Positions 1 through 10,335 of a DNA stretch of 64,000 nt are shown here, in pieces. A program made the position numbers and the translations under genes. The stretch lies in the NCBI GenBank assembly GCA_905331475.1, contig CAJNYU010002250.1, positions 1 through 64,000 of the forward strand, read 5' to 3'. The stretch is from Rotaria socialis (taxonomy: Eukaryota > Rotifera > Eurotatoria > Philodinida > Philodinidae). The notes below the pieces were generated by a model. That model was not told the origin of the DNA and did no database searches. It worked only from the letters and a program-made list of their open reading frames with translations. The first letter of the stretch is position 1. Each line of letters starts with the position of its first letter.

Positions 1-476
1 CGTGGCATCAAATGATTACTTTTTCTTCAATCCCAACGTTTAAACATTCGATGTTTAAAGCAAAAGACACGTTGACATTTTTTGAACGCAGTATGTTCAT
101 AAATAGTTGTGAATCTGCCGTTTAAACGCTTCAAATTAGAAATTTAAAAATGGCATATATATTACGCGGGAAAACGCTGACTTTACTTATGTTTGCAGCG
201 TTAACGCGGCCACTAATTATCAATGAAAGAATGATAAGGAATATGGTATCGGGAAACGCGAGAAATTCATAGTCTCTGATGGTTTAGACGCGTGTGGGAC
301 TTTTTTGTGCGTTTAAAGATTTAATACAGATAAAGTGGGCGGCTACACGCATAATAATTGAGGATTTACGGCGTTTACGCGACCACTTTTTTGCCACACG
401 CGTTTAAACATTCAGAAAAGGCTACTTTACGGTGTTTACACGCGTGTTTGGGAAAGTTTGTCTGCTTGGGTAATAG
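1..476. repeat. Repeat with GTTTAAAC word, cut by window start
   Basis: This stretch has no credible coding frame. It repeats variants of CGTTTAAAC and GCGTTTA(A/C) on both strands (near 37, 119, 309, 369, 407 and 436), interspersed with ACGCG words. The pattern is like the short palindromic words that fill the inverted-repeat elements further right, so I read it as the right part of another element whose left end lies outside the window. No terminal repeat can be paired here. Confidence 0.4.
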
Positions 477-483
477 AATTTCT

Positions 484-2062
484 TACTCTCTAAAAACAAA
501 CGGTGTCATACTGAACCTTTTAAGGTTCTAGATTTGGGTACCATTTTCAGAACCATTTAAGGTTCAAGTAAAATATGGTTCTAGCTGGAACCTTTTCCTT
601 TTTCTTCCAAAGATGGTTCTACAGTAGTAAAATATAGTCCGCCACACTCAATTAGTATAGTGTGCCGATATTGATGGCATGCTTCGATGATTCTCCTTCC
701 TCTTTCTTCTGTTCTCTTTCCATTGTCATAATATATCTCTCTTCTGTCTCTCTTCTATCTCTCTCCTATATATACGTGTGTTATGTATGAAGTTGTTATA
801 CTCTAGATATGTGAAGAAGCGAATAAACATCATTGTCGAGAGTGGCTGTAAGCTACTCCACCTCTACCCAGTTTGTCATTACGATATAAACTCAACAGAG
901 TCTTATTTATCGTTACATATAGTACTCACGGCTAACGCTATATCCAGCCATTAATTTCACATTTAATCCATTATGCCTCTCGTTAACCCTTACTACTAGC
1001 CTTAACCACTATTTCTATCCTTAACCCTAATTCCTGATATTAACCCTAATTTATATGGGTTATATTTGCCTAGATTTGTTGTGAGTAGAATATGAGCTAG
1101 CACTTTCTCCGTTATTCGCACGAAAGCGACGCCGCCGTTAGTTGTTGTTGAGACCATCCTAAACAAAAACCAAGAACAGTGACTTATATTGTAAGATTCA
1201 ACTTATCATTAAATGAATTATTCGCATATACCTAAAATATTAAAAAAAACACTAATTCATTTTATCATATTAAACTTGCATTTCAGTTGATTCTTCATAC
1301 ATACCTAACTACAAAAAATCTTGAATTCATTTTGTCAGATTGGCATTGCCTGTCTATTCATACATGTGACATATCGAAAAAGATAAAAGAACAATCACAC
1401 TTGAAAAGATACCATTAATTATTGTATTGATTTTGGAGACACAACTACCCAAGTCTACCATTCAACTATCGCATTCCTGGTAGAGGCGCATCAAATTCAA
1501 CTGCAGTCAAATCCAAATCTAATTCCTGTCAACTCCAGCCAAAGCCAGGAATTGGATTTGACTGGAACTGGGTTTGGTGCACCCCTAATCCCTGGCATCG
1601 AAAAAATGATGACGAATTCTGATTCCTGGACATCGATAAACAATTCCAAACTTCGATCAGAATTCAGATCGGCGTTGAAATAAAAAGCTTAACTTTGTGG
1701 TCGTCGAACTTTTAATGGACCTGCTACCTGACCGATGGGAGCTCAGATCGAAAAAATGATAACGGATTCGGATTCCTCGACCTCAATAAGCTATTTGAGA
1801 TTTATATTACTTAAATCACGTTCCGAAAATATAGTATCTTCCTTCAAGCCAGAACCATCTTTGGAAAAATGGTTCAACATTAAAAAAAATGGTGCAGAAC
1901 GGAACCTTTTCAAACATCCGGAATCAGTGTAGATCTGAGATGGTTCTTTAAACTAGCTAGAACCCTCCGTGGTTTATTAATGAGCAAGTGAAACCTTAAA
2001 AGGTTCAGTATCTTGGCTAGAATCATATACGGTTCCATATGACACCGTTTTTATCCAGAGTA
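484..2062. mobile_element. Non-autonomous inverted-repeat element (AAGGTTC family)
   Basis: The left end (TACTCT at 484-489, then ACGGTGTCATA at 500-510 and GAACC) is matched in inverse at the right end (GGTTC at 2031, TATGACACCGT at 2039-2049, AGAGTA at 2057-2062), which gives an element of about 1.58 kb. Both subterminal parts carry the near-palindrome GAACCTTTTAAGGTTC and variants (513-528, about 551-565, about 1991-2008). The interior holds only a 65-codon open frame with no recognisable transposase, so it would depend on another element. Class is undetermined. Confidence 0.55.
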
Positions 2063-2585
2063 CGATCCACGCCCTATACACCTCTCCAGACAAATATGTG
2101 CTATTTTTAATACATGTACTTATAAACATTTAAAAAATTGACGAACAATTTTATAAACGTATGAGAAATATATACGTTATAGATTTCTAGAAAAATAAGA
2201 AATGCGTTAGAAAATTTTTCAAAAAAATGGAACAAAACTTTTTTAAATCTTTTTAAAATTCTTTTTGAAGAAATATATTTCTAAAACAAATTTTTCCTTA
2301 TTTATTTAAATACTTAAAAATGTAATAACAATTGTTCCGCTTAACTTTATATCGCCTTCAGTTTCCTATAAAATTTCGTTCTATTTAAGTAGCATTTCTT
2401 ACTTCATCTTATCATCGTACGACTGACCGAATGGAAAACGTCTTGAACTATCATATCAACCAATTCATCTCATGATCGAATCTAGGACAACACAGCAAGT
2501 TCTAACACCTTAATTTTAATCTAGTAGATAAGTTACAAAAAATACGTTATGACGTGCATTGTGAACACAAACGAAAAAGAATTAT
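2063..2585. other. AT-rich intergenic stretch
   Basis: I see no gene, RNA or paired repeat here, only AT-rich sequence with long A and T runs. Confidence 0.5.
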
Positions 2586-2763
2586 AGTGTACTCATTTGT
2601 TTTTTTGGAACCTTTTTTCTGAAAGGTTGTTAACGCATTTTTTTTAAGGCGCTTGTCTGCATGGAACAAAAGTAATAAACCCTTTGGAAGGATTTATCAA
2701 AGTGCAACGTATCATAAACCCTTTAAGGGTATATTAATATACGTTTTTTTTACAGTGTACTCT
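2586..2763. repeat. Dispersed repeat, relative of 16801-17037
   Basis: The segment 2691-2721 (TTTATCAAAGTGCAACGTAT, then CATAAACCC) closely matches, in inverse orientation, 16936-16965. The right edge read in reverse begins CACTGTAAAAAAA, and the 16.8 kb copy begins ACTGTAAAAAAA. AGTGTACTC occurs on both sides (2587-2595 and about 2755-2763) and could be a target duplication or coincidence. This looks like a small non-autonomous DNA element. No coding content. Confidence 0.4.
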
Positions 2764-3162
2764 ATGTGAATGTCAACAAAAATGAAACCATTACGTGTAA
2801 AATTGCTATAAGATTTTAATTTTTCAATTTTTTATAACTCTTCAAACGTACGAGACTGGCTCATCCTTTTGCAATCGTTATTATTCACGACAAAATCTAA
2901 ATTTTCGAAAACAGGTTTATCACTGTACGTTCGCGACCTTCTCTATATGAAATAAATGTATTGAGGTAGACATGCAAGAATGCCGACTATGTTTATTTCA
3001 GACTAATTAAGATATATATATATATATATAAAACTGTAATGAATATAATAGCTACTGATTCACAAAAATGATTATAGTATGAATTCCTTGAATATTCAAT
3101 AAGTTGAAATATAAAACAGTACTGCAATTTCAACTTGACCAAGAATGTTCTATGGGTATATC
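2764..3162. other. Intergenic, with a TA microsatellite
   Basis: No gene is visible. A pure TA run lies at about 3012-3030. Confidence 0.5.
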
Positions 3163-3466
3163 TACCCTAGTGAAAGTACTCGTCCAGCGAGTACGACTTT
3201 GCAGCATGAGTACTCAAATTACTCGAGTGAGTACTCAATGAATTTTATGTGTAACTATACTTTTCGTGTATTCTGGCGAGTACTCTAATGAGTTTTCTCT
3301 TTAAGAATTACTCCTACACGAAAATACAAGTACTCGAGCTAGTACTCATCGTCGTTTTTCAGAGGACCTTCAGCAAAACATCCATCCATTAGAATGCATA
3401 AAAATAAAATAATATTGCATAATTAAGAATAACTATGAAATGAAACGAAAATTACGAAAGAACGTA
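3163..3466. mobile_element. Partial GAGTACTC-family element end
   Basis: The sequence begins ACCCTAGTGAAAGTACTCG and contains many GAGTACTC/AGTACTC words. It aligns with 5822-6076, the left end of the fuller element, and has about 80 bp extra around 3260-3340. No matching right end is found before the GPCR gene, so this is a truncated or interrupted copy. Confidence 0.5.
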
Positions 3467-4013
3467 TAAACGGGATGAGATGCGTTTTGAACATTTTCTA
3501 ATTACGTCTTAATGCGTTTCATACTGAAAACCCGTTCGACCGCATTATAAAACCGGTTTCCGCATTTCAACGCGTCAATTTTGCGTTTCATGTTTACATG
3601 GGTAGTGAGGAAGAATAATTATATCAGATAAAACAAGATATAATCTAGCGAAAGNAAAGATATATCATGAACACTAAGAGAGTACGAATCAAACAACAGG
3701 TGAGATGTAGGAAGAATAATAAGAGATACTGTAGATGGGGCGGCTCTACGACCTAACCGGAGAGCAGGTCGTAACACATAATTAAGAATAACTATGAAAT
3801 GAAACGAAAATTACGAAAGAACGTATAAACGGGATGAGATGCGTTTTGAACATTTTATAATTACGTCTTAATGCGTTTCATACTGAAAACACGTTCGACC
3901 GCATTATAAAACCGGTTTCCGCATTTCAACGCGTCAATTTTGCGTTTCATGTTTACATGGGTAGTGAGGAAGAATAATTATATCAGATAAAACAAGATAT
4001 AATCTAGCGAAAG
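3418..4013. repeat. 237-bp direct duplication flanking an N
   Basis: Positions 3418-3654 recur at 3777-4013 with only two mismatches seen and no indels. The first copy ends exactly at the N at 3655. About 121 bp of different sequence separates the N from the second copy. The duplicated unit itself contains several TGCGTTTCA-like words (ATGCGTTTCA, TTGCGTTTCATG, GCATTTCAACGCG). Either a genuine tandem repeat or two versions of the same locus joined during scaffolding; the N favours the latter. Confidence 0.6.
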
Positions 4014-4250
4014 AAATATTATTTTGGTAAATCCATGTCGCTCACGGATGTAGCCGATGAAAATCAAGCTAATAATTACTGCCTTGTGATCATCTTTCAT
4101 GCTCTCACTAGCAGACCAGTGCCCGTGAAAGACGAGAAAGGAAGGAAAACTTCAGAATCTACATAAGATAGATGTTGAGATGAGAGAATAGACTATATAA
4201 TTACATGTTCTCTACATCAACGTGAATCAAACAGATTATTCTAGAAAGAA

Positions 4251-5240
4251 ATGATATCCACAGAAACATTCAATCTACTAATTCGTCTTATTAACTATGT
4301 AATTGGTATACCTTTTCTGATTTTTGGCATGCTGGGATCGATTCTGACGGTCGTAGTTTTTACTAGAAAGCGTTCATTCTTGCGAAATACAAGTGTAGCT
4401 TATTTATTGGCTGGCGCAATTATAACAGGTCTTCATTTACCACTAATTTATATACAAACGATCCTGGTTTATGGTTTCAATACATCACTGATGAATACAA
4501 ATGTGGCTGCTTGTCGTGAACATACATATTTACGTTATGTGACAACAGTAGCGGCAATTTCATTTCCATGTTGGGCTGCTTTCAATCAATATGCTACCAC
4601 TTCTCGAGACGTAGCTTTTCGAAACCGTTGGAGTTCATTGCATTTTGCTCGAATAGTTGTTTTGTGTAACATAATCTTTTGGATTCTCATTTATATACCG
4701 ATTCTATTTTCCACGGACATTATACATGGTGTCTGTGTGTTCAAACCTTGCGCATATACCACATTCAATACATTTGTGTTCACACCGTTGGTTTATGGCT
4801 TAGGTCCAGCAGCAGTATTTATTCTTAGTACAAGAGGTACTATAAAAAATCTTCGTTCGAATTTTACTCACAATGCTAATGAACGTCTGACAATACAAGT
4901 TCGTAGAATGCTTCTTCCTCAACTTATAATATTGGCCATATCTGGAATACCATTCGGTTTTCAAGGCATCTATCTGTCAATGACTAGTTACATTCAGAAA
5001 GATGCTTGGCGTATTGCATTGGAAAATTTCATTGGTCAAATTATTCTTATTTTTTATCATTTTAATTATGTATTCACATTTTACATTTATGTATTGATGT
5101 CAAGTGAAGTGAGAAAAATATTGAATCGACAAATCTTGAAAGTGACTCGATTCAATAAAATAATTCCAACTGATGCTGCAAAAGAAAATTCAATGATTCT
5201 TCGACCAGTGCAGGCTGCAACTTCAAAGCCAAAATTTTAG
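4251..5240 (+). CDS. Rhodopsin-like seven-helix receptor (GPCR)
   Basis: Intronless 329-residue protein with seven hydrophobic segments, near residues 15-38, 48-75, 92-118, 130-152, 172-195, 220-245 and 262-290. It should sit in the plasma membrane and couple an extracellular ligand to G proteins. The conserved disulfide can be placed between the Cys before helix 3 (ACREHTYLRY) and a Cys of the second outer loop (HGVCVFKPCAY). The DRY position after helix 3 is altered (TSRDVAFRNRW) and the NPxxY of helix 7 is replaced by an aromatic run (FNYVFTFYIY), as often seen in divergent, lineage-expanded receptors. Ligand and subfamily cannot be assigned; the overall look is peptide-receptor-like. The ATG at 4251 gives a normal short N-terminus with no signal peptide. 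The gene is intact although repeat elements flank it on both sides. I am confident of the 7TM call but not of the subfamily. Confidence 0.85.
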   Translation: MISTETFNLLIRLINYVIGIPFLIFGMLGSILTVVVFTRKRSFLRNTSVAYLLAGAIITGLHLPLIYIQTILVYGFNTSLMNTNVAACREHTYLRYVTTVAAISFPCWAAFNQYATTSRDVAFRNRWSSLHFARIVVLCNIIFWILIYIPILFSTDIIHGVCVFKPCAYTTFNTFVFTPLVYGLGPAAVFILSTRGTIKNLRSNFTHNANERLTIQVRRMLLPQLIILAISGIPFGFQGIYLSMTSYIQKDAWRIALENFIGQIILIFYHFNYVFTFYIYVLMSSEVRKILNRQILKVTRFNKIIPTDAAKENSMILRPVQAATSKPKF

Positions 5241-5821
5241 ATGTTGTTCAATTGTAATGAGTATGCCGCATTACAATATTATACTAAACCCTAAATGTTG
5301 TTTTCAATATCATTATACATTCCTGTTCTTTTCTTTATCTATATTGAATACATTGTAGCTAGTTGTGTTCGAACTTTTTATTATTTTCTCAAAGCTGCCG
5401 TGATCTATGTAGAGAAACATAAAGTGTAACATGAAAAAGTGAAAACTTGAAAATACTAACGGATAATATTTCCAGTATTATTCAAAATATTGCATGAAAC
5501 TACTGTCTATTTCATTTTATTATCTTTCTAGAAACAAAATCCTTCTGGCGAATCAAGCTTCGAAAATGGCTTCAAAATATTGCCTGAGAGAATCTTATCT
5601 AATAATTATTGAATACTGTTACAATCTTCTTCTTTATTTCGCCTTCTTCTTATTATTATCTTTTCACAATAAATAATCCCCCTCCTTTAAACATTAACAC
5701 TCACTTAAATAGAGTAGATACGAGAAGACGAATGGAATGATTGTAAACGCGACAGAATGAAACAGAGAGAAGAAGTGAGAGATTAGTTATGGCAGGACAG
5801 ATATCTCCTGACATAACAAAT
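5241..5821. other. 3' flank of the GPCR gene
   Basis: AT-rich sequence with no supported gene. A 60-codon open frame at 5494-5676 shows no coding bias or domain, and I do not call it. Confidence 0.5.
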
Positions 5822-7591
5822 GCCCTAGTGAAAATACTCGTCCAGCGAGTACGACTTTGCAGCATGAGAACTCAAATTACTCGAGTGAGTACTCAATGAA
5901 TTTTATGTGTAACTATACTTTTCGTGTACTATGACGAATACTCGAACTAGTACTCATCGTCGTTTTTCAGAGGACATTCAGCAAAACATCTATGCACTAG
6001 GATCCATCGAAATAAAATAATATCGCATAATTAAGAACAACTATATAATGAAACGAAAATTCCGAAAGAACTCTTTAAATAAATTATCAATGGTATCCTC
6101 CATTTTTTGTGATGAGTCACCCATGTGGCTTATCAATTGACTATTTAAAGAATAGAAAACTAAAGTCATTTCATTTCAGCTATTCGTTTCTCGGAGTCTA
6201 CGGGGTATTCCATTTCAAACTGAATGCAAAAAAGAAAAAAATACCTGTACTTTTCCCAAGACCATGGGTGTAGGGGGTCTTAGAATAACCGTAAAGAATT
6301 CGAGGCAGACGACGATGAACGAAGTTTCTTCGCCAAAGTTACACCATAATCTCTTCAGCTTCCACGCTTCGCATGCTCCAACCACAGCTGAAACGGTCAG
6401 CCGAACTCTATATAATCCCGAAACAAGAAGTATTCCGTTGATTTCACATTTCTGAATTCATCGAAGTGAATAGTTTCGAAGATCCCTAGTCCCTCATTTC
6501 TTTTTGAAATGACGAGTCATTTTGTTGTTCACAATTCAGATTGAAATCATATACCCCATTGTATGGTTTCTCGAGTAAGACCAAATATTTATTTGAAAAT
6601 ATAACATGATGTGTTAAATTTTACATCTTAAATCAAAGATGAAATATCGTTTCCCAGGTCGAACAGTCCGGCCTGGAAACGGCCGGTACCGGGTAATTCC
6701 GTTGATTTTGTGGAAGCAGTATTCCGGTTGGAAATTTTTCACGTTTTTTCCAGTGATTTCCGATCAATTCCTGCCGGAAAGCACCGGAACTTGGCAGGAA
6801 TTCGCCGGAAAAGTCCGGCCGTATTTTTGACCGGAATACTGCTTCCATGTTCCAGCGATTTCCCGTGTTTTCCTGCAGGATACGGTGACTTTCCCGCATA
6901 TTCCCTGGAGTATCCTACGGGATCCGGTGGCCGGAATGTTCGACCTGGGATTTAGATAAAATTAATTTTTTTTTATGAATACTAATGAAATACAAGACGA
7001 ATGAGAAAATTTTTTCAAAAACATGAGATTCAATATTCTGAAGAAGCATCAATAATACAGAAGACAGTTCATACATTTTTTTATTTTTTCCTTAACAATT
7101 AAAGTTTTCGATTTAAAATGTTCATATTTTTGTAACGATCTAAAGTGAACGTGTACTGTTATCACTTATCTTAATTTGATCCATAATTTATTTTTCATGT
7201 GTGTTTGTGTTTACACATGTTGCGGTGTTCTTAATACAGATTTTTATTCATTTTTTCTTACATTCTATGGATAAATGTTTAATCTCTGTGTCATAATTAA
7301 ACAAATTTTAAGACGATGAAACACTTCGTTTCTCAGATTCTTATCGTGTAACTCTCTGTTCTATGATTAGTTTTTGAAATAAATACATTGAACCTAGTAA
7401 AAGGATACTGAACAAAATATGTGTCTGGGTATTTTACGAAAAAACCACCAGAGTACTCACAGAATGTATGATGAGTACTCACGAAACACTCGATTTTATA
7501 AGGCGAGTACTCAACAGTTGTACCCAGATACTCAGATCCAAACACAAGTACTACTAATGAGTACTCACTTGATGAGTACATTCACTAGGGT
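5822..7591. mobile_element. GAGTACTC-family inverted-repeat element
   Basis: The left end (CCCTAGTGAAAATACTCG at 5823) is mirrored by the right end (GAGTACATTCACTAGGG, ending about 7590). Both ends are packed with GAGTACTC and close variants: CGAGTACGAC, CGAGTGAGTACTC and AGTACTCATCG on the left, GAGTACTCAC, GCGAGTACTC and GAGTACTCACTT on the right. The element spans about 1.77 kb. Between the ends there is no transposase-like frame, and a separate GC-rich fold-back element (6653-6949) has inserted. The word-dense ends resemble arrays of transposase-binding sites. A second partial copy begins at 3163. Non-autonomous, class undetermined. Confidence 0.6.
6653..6949. mobile_element. GC-rich fold-back (MITE-like) element
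   Basis: About 297 bp, bounded by CCCAGGTCGAACA (6653) and its inverse TGTTCGACCTGGG (ending 6949). An inner pair of arms is perfectly inverted: GGAAGCAGTATTCCGG at 6712-6727 and CCGGAATACTGCTTCC at 6831-6846. It is rich in CCGG and TTCC(G) words and clearly more GC-rich than its surroundings. Open frames here run on both strands because the sequence is near-palindromic; none is a gene. It lies inside the 5822-7591 element, so it inserted later. Confidence 0.65.
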
Positions 7592-8172
7592 AGGCATCTC
7601 GATTCATTGCTGTCAGGTTTCGATAGTCAAAAAAATTCATTGCAAAACAGACGAGTTTTACTTTCTGATATGCGGACCAGTTAAAAATAGGTCTTTTCCA
7701 ATACTCAAACAATTGATTTCGAAAGAATCGAGCTTAAATCAAACTTAAAAAAAGATATTTTTCAATATTTATCTGATTCTCGACACTTTCAAAACTGTCA
7801 AGTGTAAGATGAATGAAGATACTTTAGTATTGACACTTTCAATTAAGTTTTTTCCAATATCTAAACCGTACATGAACTCTAAGTCTTTTTTTTAAACCAT
7901 TATTTCAATTACTAAAACTACTGAACGATTTACAAGTAGCTTTTAAAAGTTTAAACTAATATTTTCGTTTAAAAGAAAAACTGTTGCTTGTCTTTTACTA
8001 GATTGAAATCATATTGCTTATTTCTAATTGCACATAAAATAAATTTTTAGAAAATGATGCAAAGTACCAGAACGCATAAATTGATTTTCATCAGTTAATG
8101 ATTTCTTTTTAAAAAGTCAGAAAGTCAAGCTGACTGGCATTTAGAGCGAATATGTACAATTCTATTTAGTCA
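7592..8172. other. Intergenic, no feature seen
   Basis: AT-rich spacer between two repeat elements. I see no gene or structured repeat. Confidence 0.5.
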
Positions 8173-9040
8173 CCCAGTGAAAAATATTTCGAAAAAAAAC
8201 GAAATAGAATGGTTTCATGCGGATATGGAAACCTATCTTCTACGTAGCGAATGCGTTCCTTGTTTGAGCGAATGCGTTCAGAGTCAGAAAGAAATATTCT
8301 CAATCTGAAGGAACTCGTTCTTTACCGTTCCCCAGTAGTATGGAATACTTTCTTCTATACTGAAAAATCGTTCCCTATTTGAAGAGAAAGCATTCTGAAT
8401 CATTCTTAAACCAGTAGAATTCATTCTAGTTCATTTTCTTTCGGAACGGTTAACATAGCATTTCATCGAAATAAAATAGCTTCCTTTTACGTTCTCTCAC
8501 GAGCCTTTAAGACAATGGATTCTCTGAAGAGATGAATGCTTTCTTTTCGAAGCAAACCACATTTTCATTCTAAAATGAAAGGTCTGAAGCAAAGCAGGTT
8601 GAAATTGATGTGAGAAATGATGGAATCTTCATTCGATTTTACTTTAGGGATATTTGGTCTGATTTAGAAAAATTATTATTTTAATAACGGTTTCAGTTAC
8701 AACGAATTGGAGTACGCCATTCGATAGAGCTCGTCAAGTTGCATCAGGAACAGTCTTTTGACTAATTGTAGATTCATCTATTAATGATCACCCAGGTGAT
8801 CAGAAAGGTTAACCGTTTTAAAGAAGAGAAAGCGTTCCACAAGTGGCAGAATGCGTTCTTCACTGTTCCATTTCGAAACGACCAAGAACACCTTCTTAGA
8901 ATGATAGAATGCGTTCTAGTGCGTTCCATTTGAGAACGGTTTCCATTTGTTGTGGAACGTTTTCTTTTCTTAAAAAAAGAGCTTCAGTTCTTTTGGAACG
9001 CATTCTTTACCGTTCTTTTTTAGTAATATTTTTCACTGGG
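8173..9040. mobile_element. GAATGCGTTC-family inverted-repeat element
   Basis: Terminal inverted repeats CCCAGTGAAAAATATT (8173-8188) and AATATTTTTCACTGGG (9025-9040) bound 868 bp. Inside, GAATGCGTTC and its inverse or near variants (GGAACGCATTC, GAATGCTTTC, AAAGCATTCTG) recur, concentrated toward both ends. CA stands outside each end and could be a 2-bp target duplication. No transposase frame. The terminal CCCAGTGAAAA resembles the CCCTAGTGAAA end of the GAGTACTC element, which suggests related transposases. Confidence 0.6.
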
Positions 9041-10335
9041 CAGCTGGACATAAAAACTGCATTTTTAAATCGTGTTTTTGGACAAGTTTCATGTATTAAT
9101 CAAAATAAAAATCATTAGTCGAAATTGTTATTCTACTAGACTTTCTTCTACTTTAGTATTCTAAATTATTCTTTCGGCATGTTTCGTTTTCCCGAGTAGC
9201 TGCAATCTCGATATGTTTCTTTGCATCACGTACTTGAAAATTCGATGAGTGTCAGAGTGTCGGAACATGCTCGAGCAGTCGAAAATGAGTGTCTGATAGG
9301 ATAAAGTTTTTGAGTGCTCGGATCCTGATGACTGTCGAAAGGCTCAACATTTGACAAACACGAACAAAAAGCTATGTATTTGAATTTTTCGAGGGCTCGC
9401 GAAGAATATTTGTATGTTTTCAAATTTTACTGGCCTTGACAAGTCCATCAGCTGTTTCTCGTCAAAGTTATGAAATAATAGTAGCAATACATGAATATGT
9501 AATAATATTCATCAAGTTACTTGTATCTAATTATGATAAATAATCAATCATAAAGAAACTAGTTATATCTTAATCGTTTTGTCATCTTGATCAGATATGT
9601 CAAAAGAATACATATATATATTCTTGTAGATAGACAGTGCACTATTAAACTACAAGATATTATATGCATTAGTATGATGTGCAAACACATTCTTTTCTTC
9701 TTTCTTTAAAAAGAAAAAAAGAAAGAAAGAAAGAAATATTATTGTCTTTTTTTTATTTTCTCCACGACGAATTTCTTCATGATCCCTTTCTTTATATGAA
9801 AATAATTGGTTTCGTATGTCTTTTTGGATTAAATTGAAATAACAGTGAAATAAATATTGAGAGCAACAAATTTTATGTGATTGAAAACTAGGAAATGTCG
9901 TATCTTGTAAAAATAGTATTTTTTATTGTTGTTATTGAAAACTTTTTATTAAGATTAAATGCAAACATGGAGTCGACATTTCTCGAAATGTTCGACACTA
10001 TGAAAGAAAAATAAATTATTCAATCAGAATCATCCAAACGATGAATTTCATATTCGATTTATTTGTTAATCAAATAAGAGAGACAAGAGAAATAGATAGC
10101 TAATTGTATTTATATTGATAATTAAGATATTTATTTTCAGTTCATTTATATCAAACAATTTAATTAGAGCACAGCTCTTCTTCTCGTAGTAGAACAAAAA
10201 AAAGATGTTCTTTTTCTACTCATGCCTACTCAAAATAAACAACGATCGATCACTTTCAAGTCTTTTTGTTTCTTTTTTTCAATACATGCATAACTAAAGT
10301 TAGATTGAAACACTGTTCTGAATTATTTTTTTTTG
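9041..10335. other. Intergenic region
   Basis: No supported gene. 9700-9740 is a poly-purine tract of GAAA units. 9230-9420 contains repeated GAGTGTC and GCTCG words, which may be another degraded repeat, but I cannot pair its ends. The right part is the 3' flank of the minus-strand gene that ends at 10336. Confidence 0.45.

Noticed and set aside
1735-1932. 65-codon open frame inside the 484-2062 element
   Set aside because: Short, no transposase motif, composition like the surrounding non-coding repeat.
6633-6955. Overlapping open frames on both strands
   Set aside because: They arise from the GC-rich near-palindromic fold-back element, which opens frames in both directions.
7333-7748. Open frames on both strands over the GAGTACTC-rich right end
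   Set aside because: Encoded repeats simply translate the repeated word; both strands are open for the same reason.
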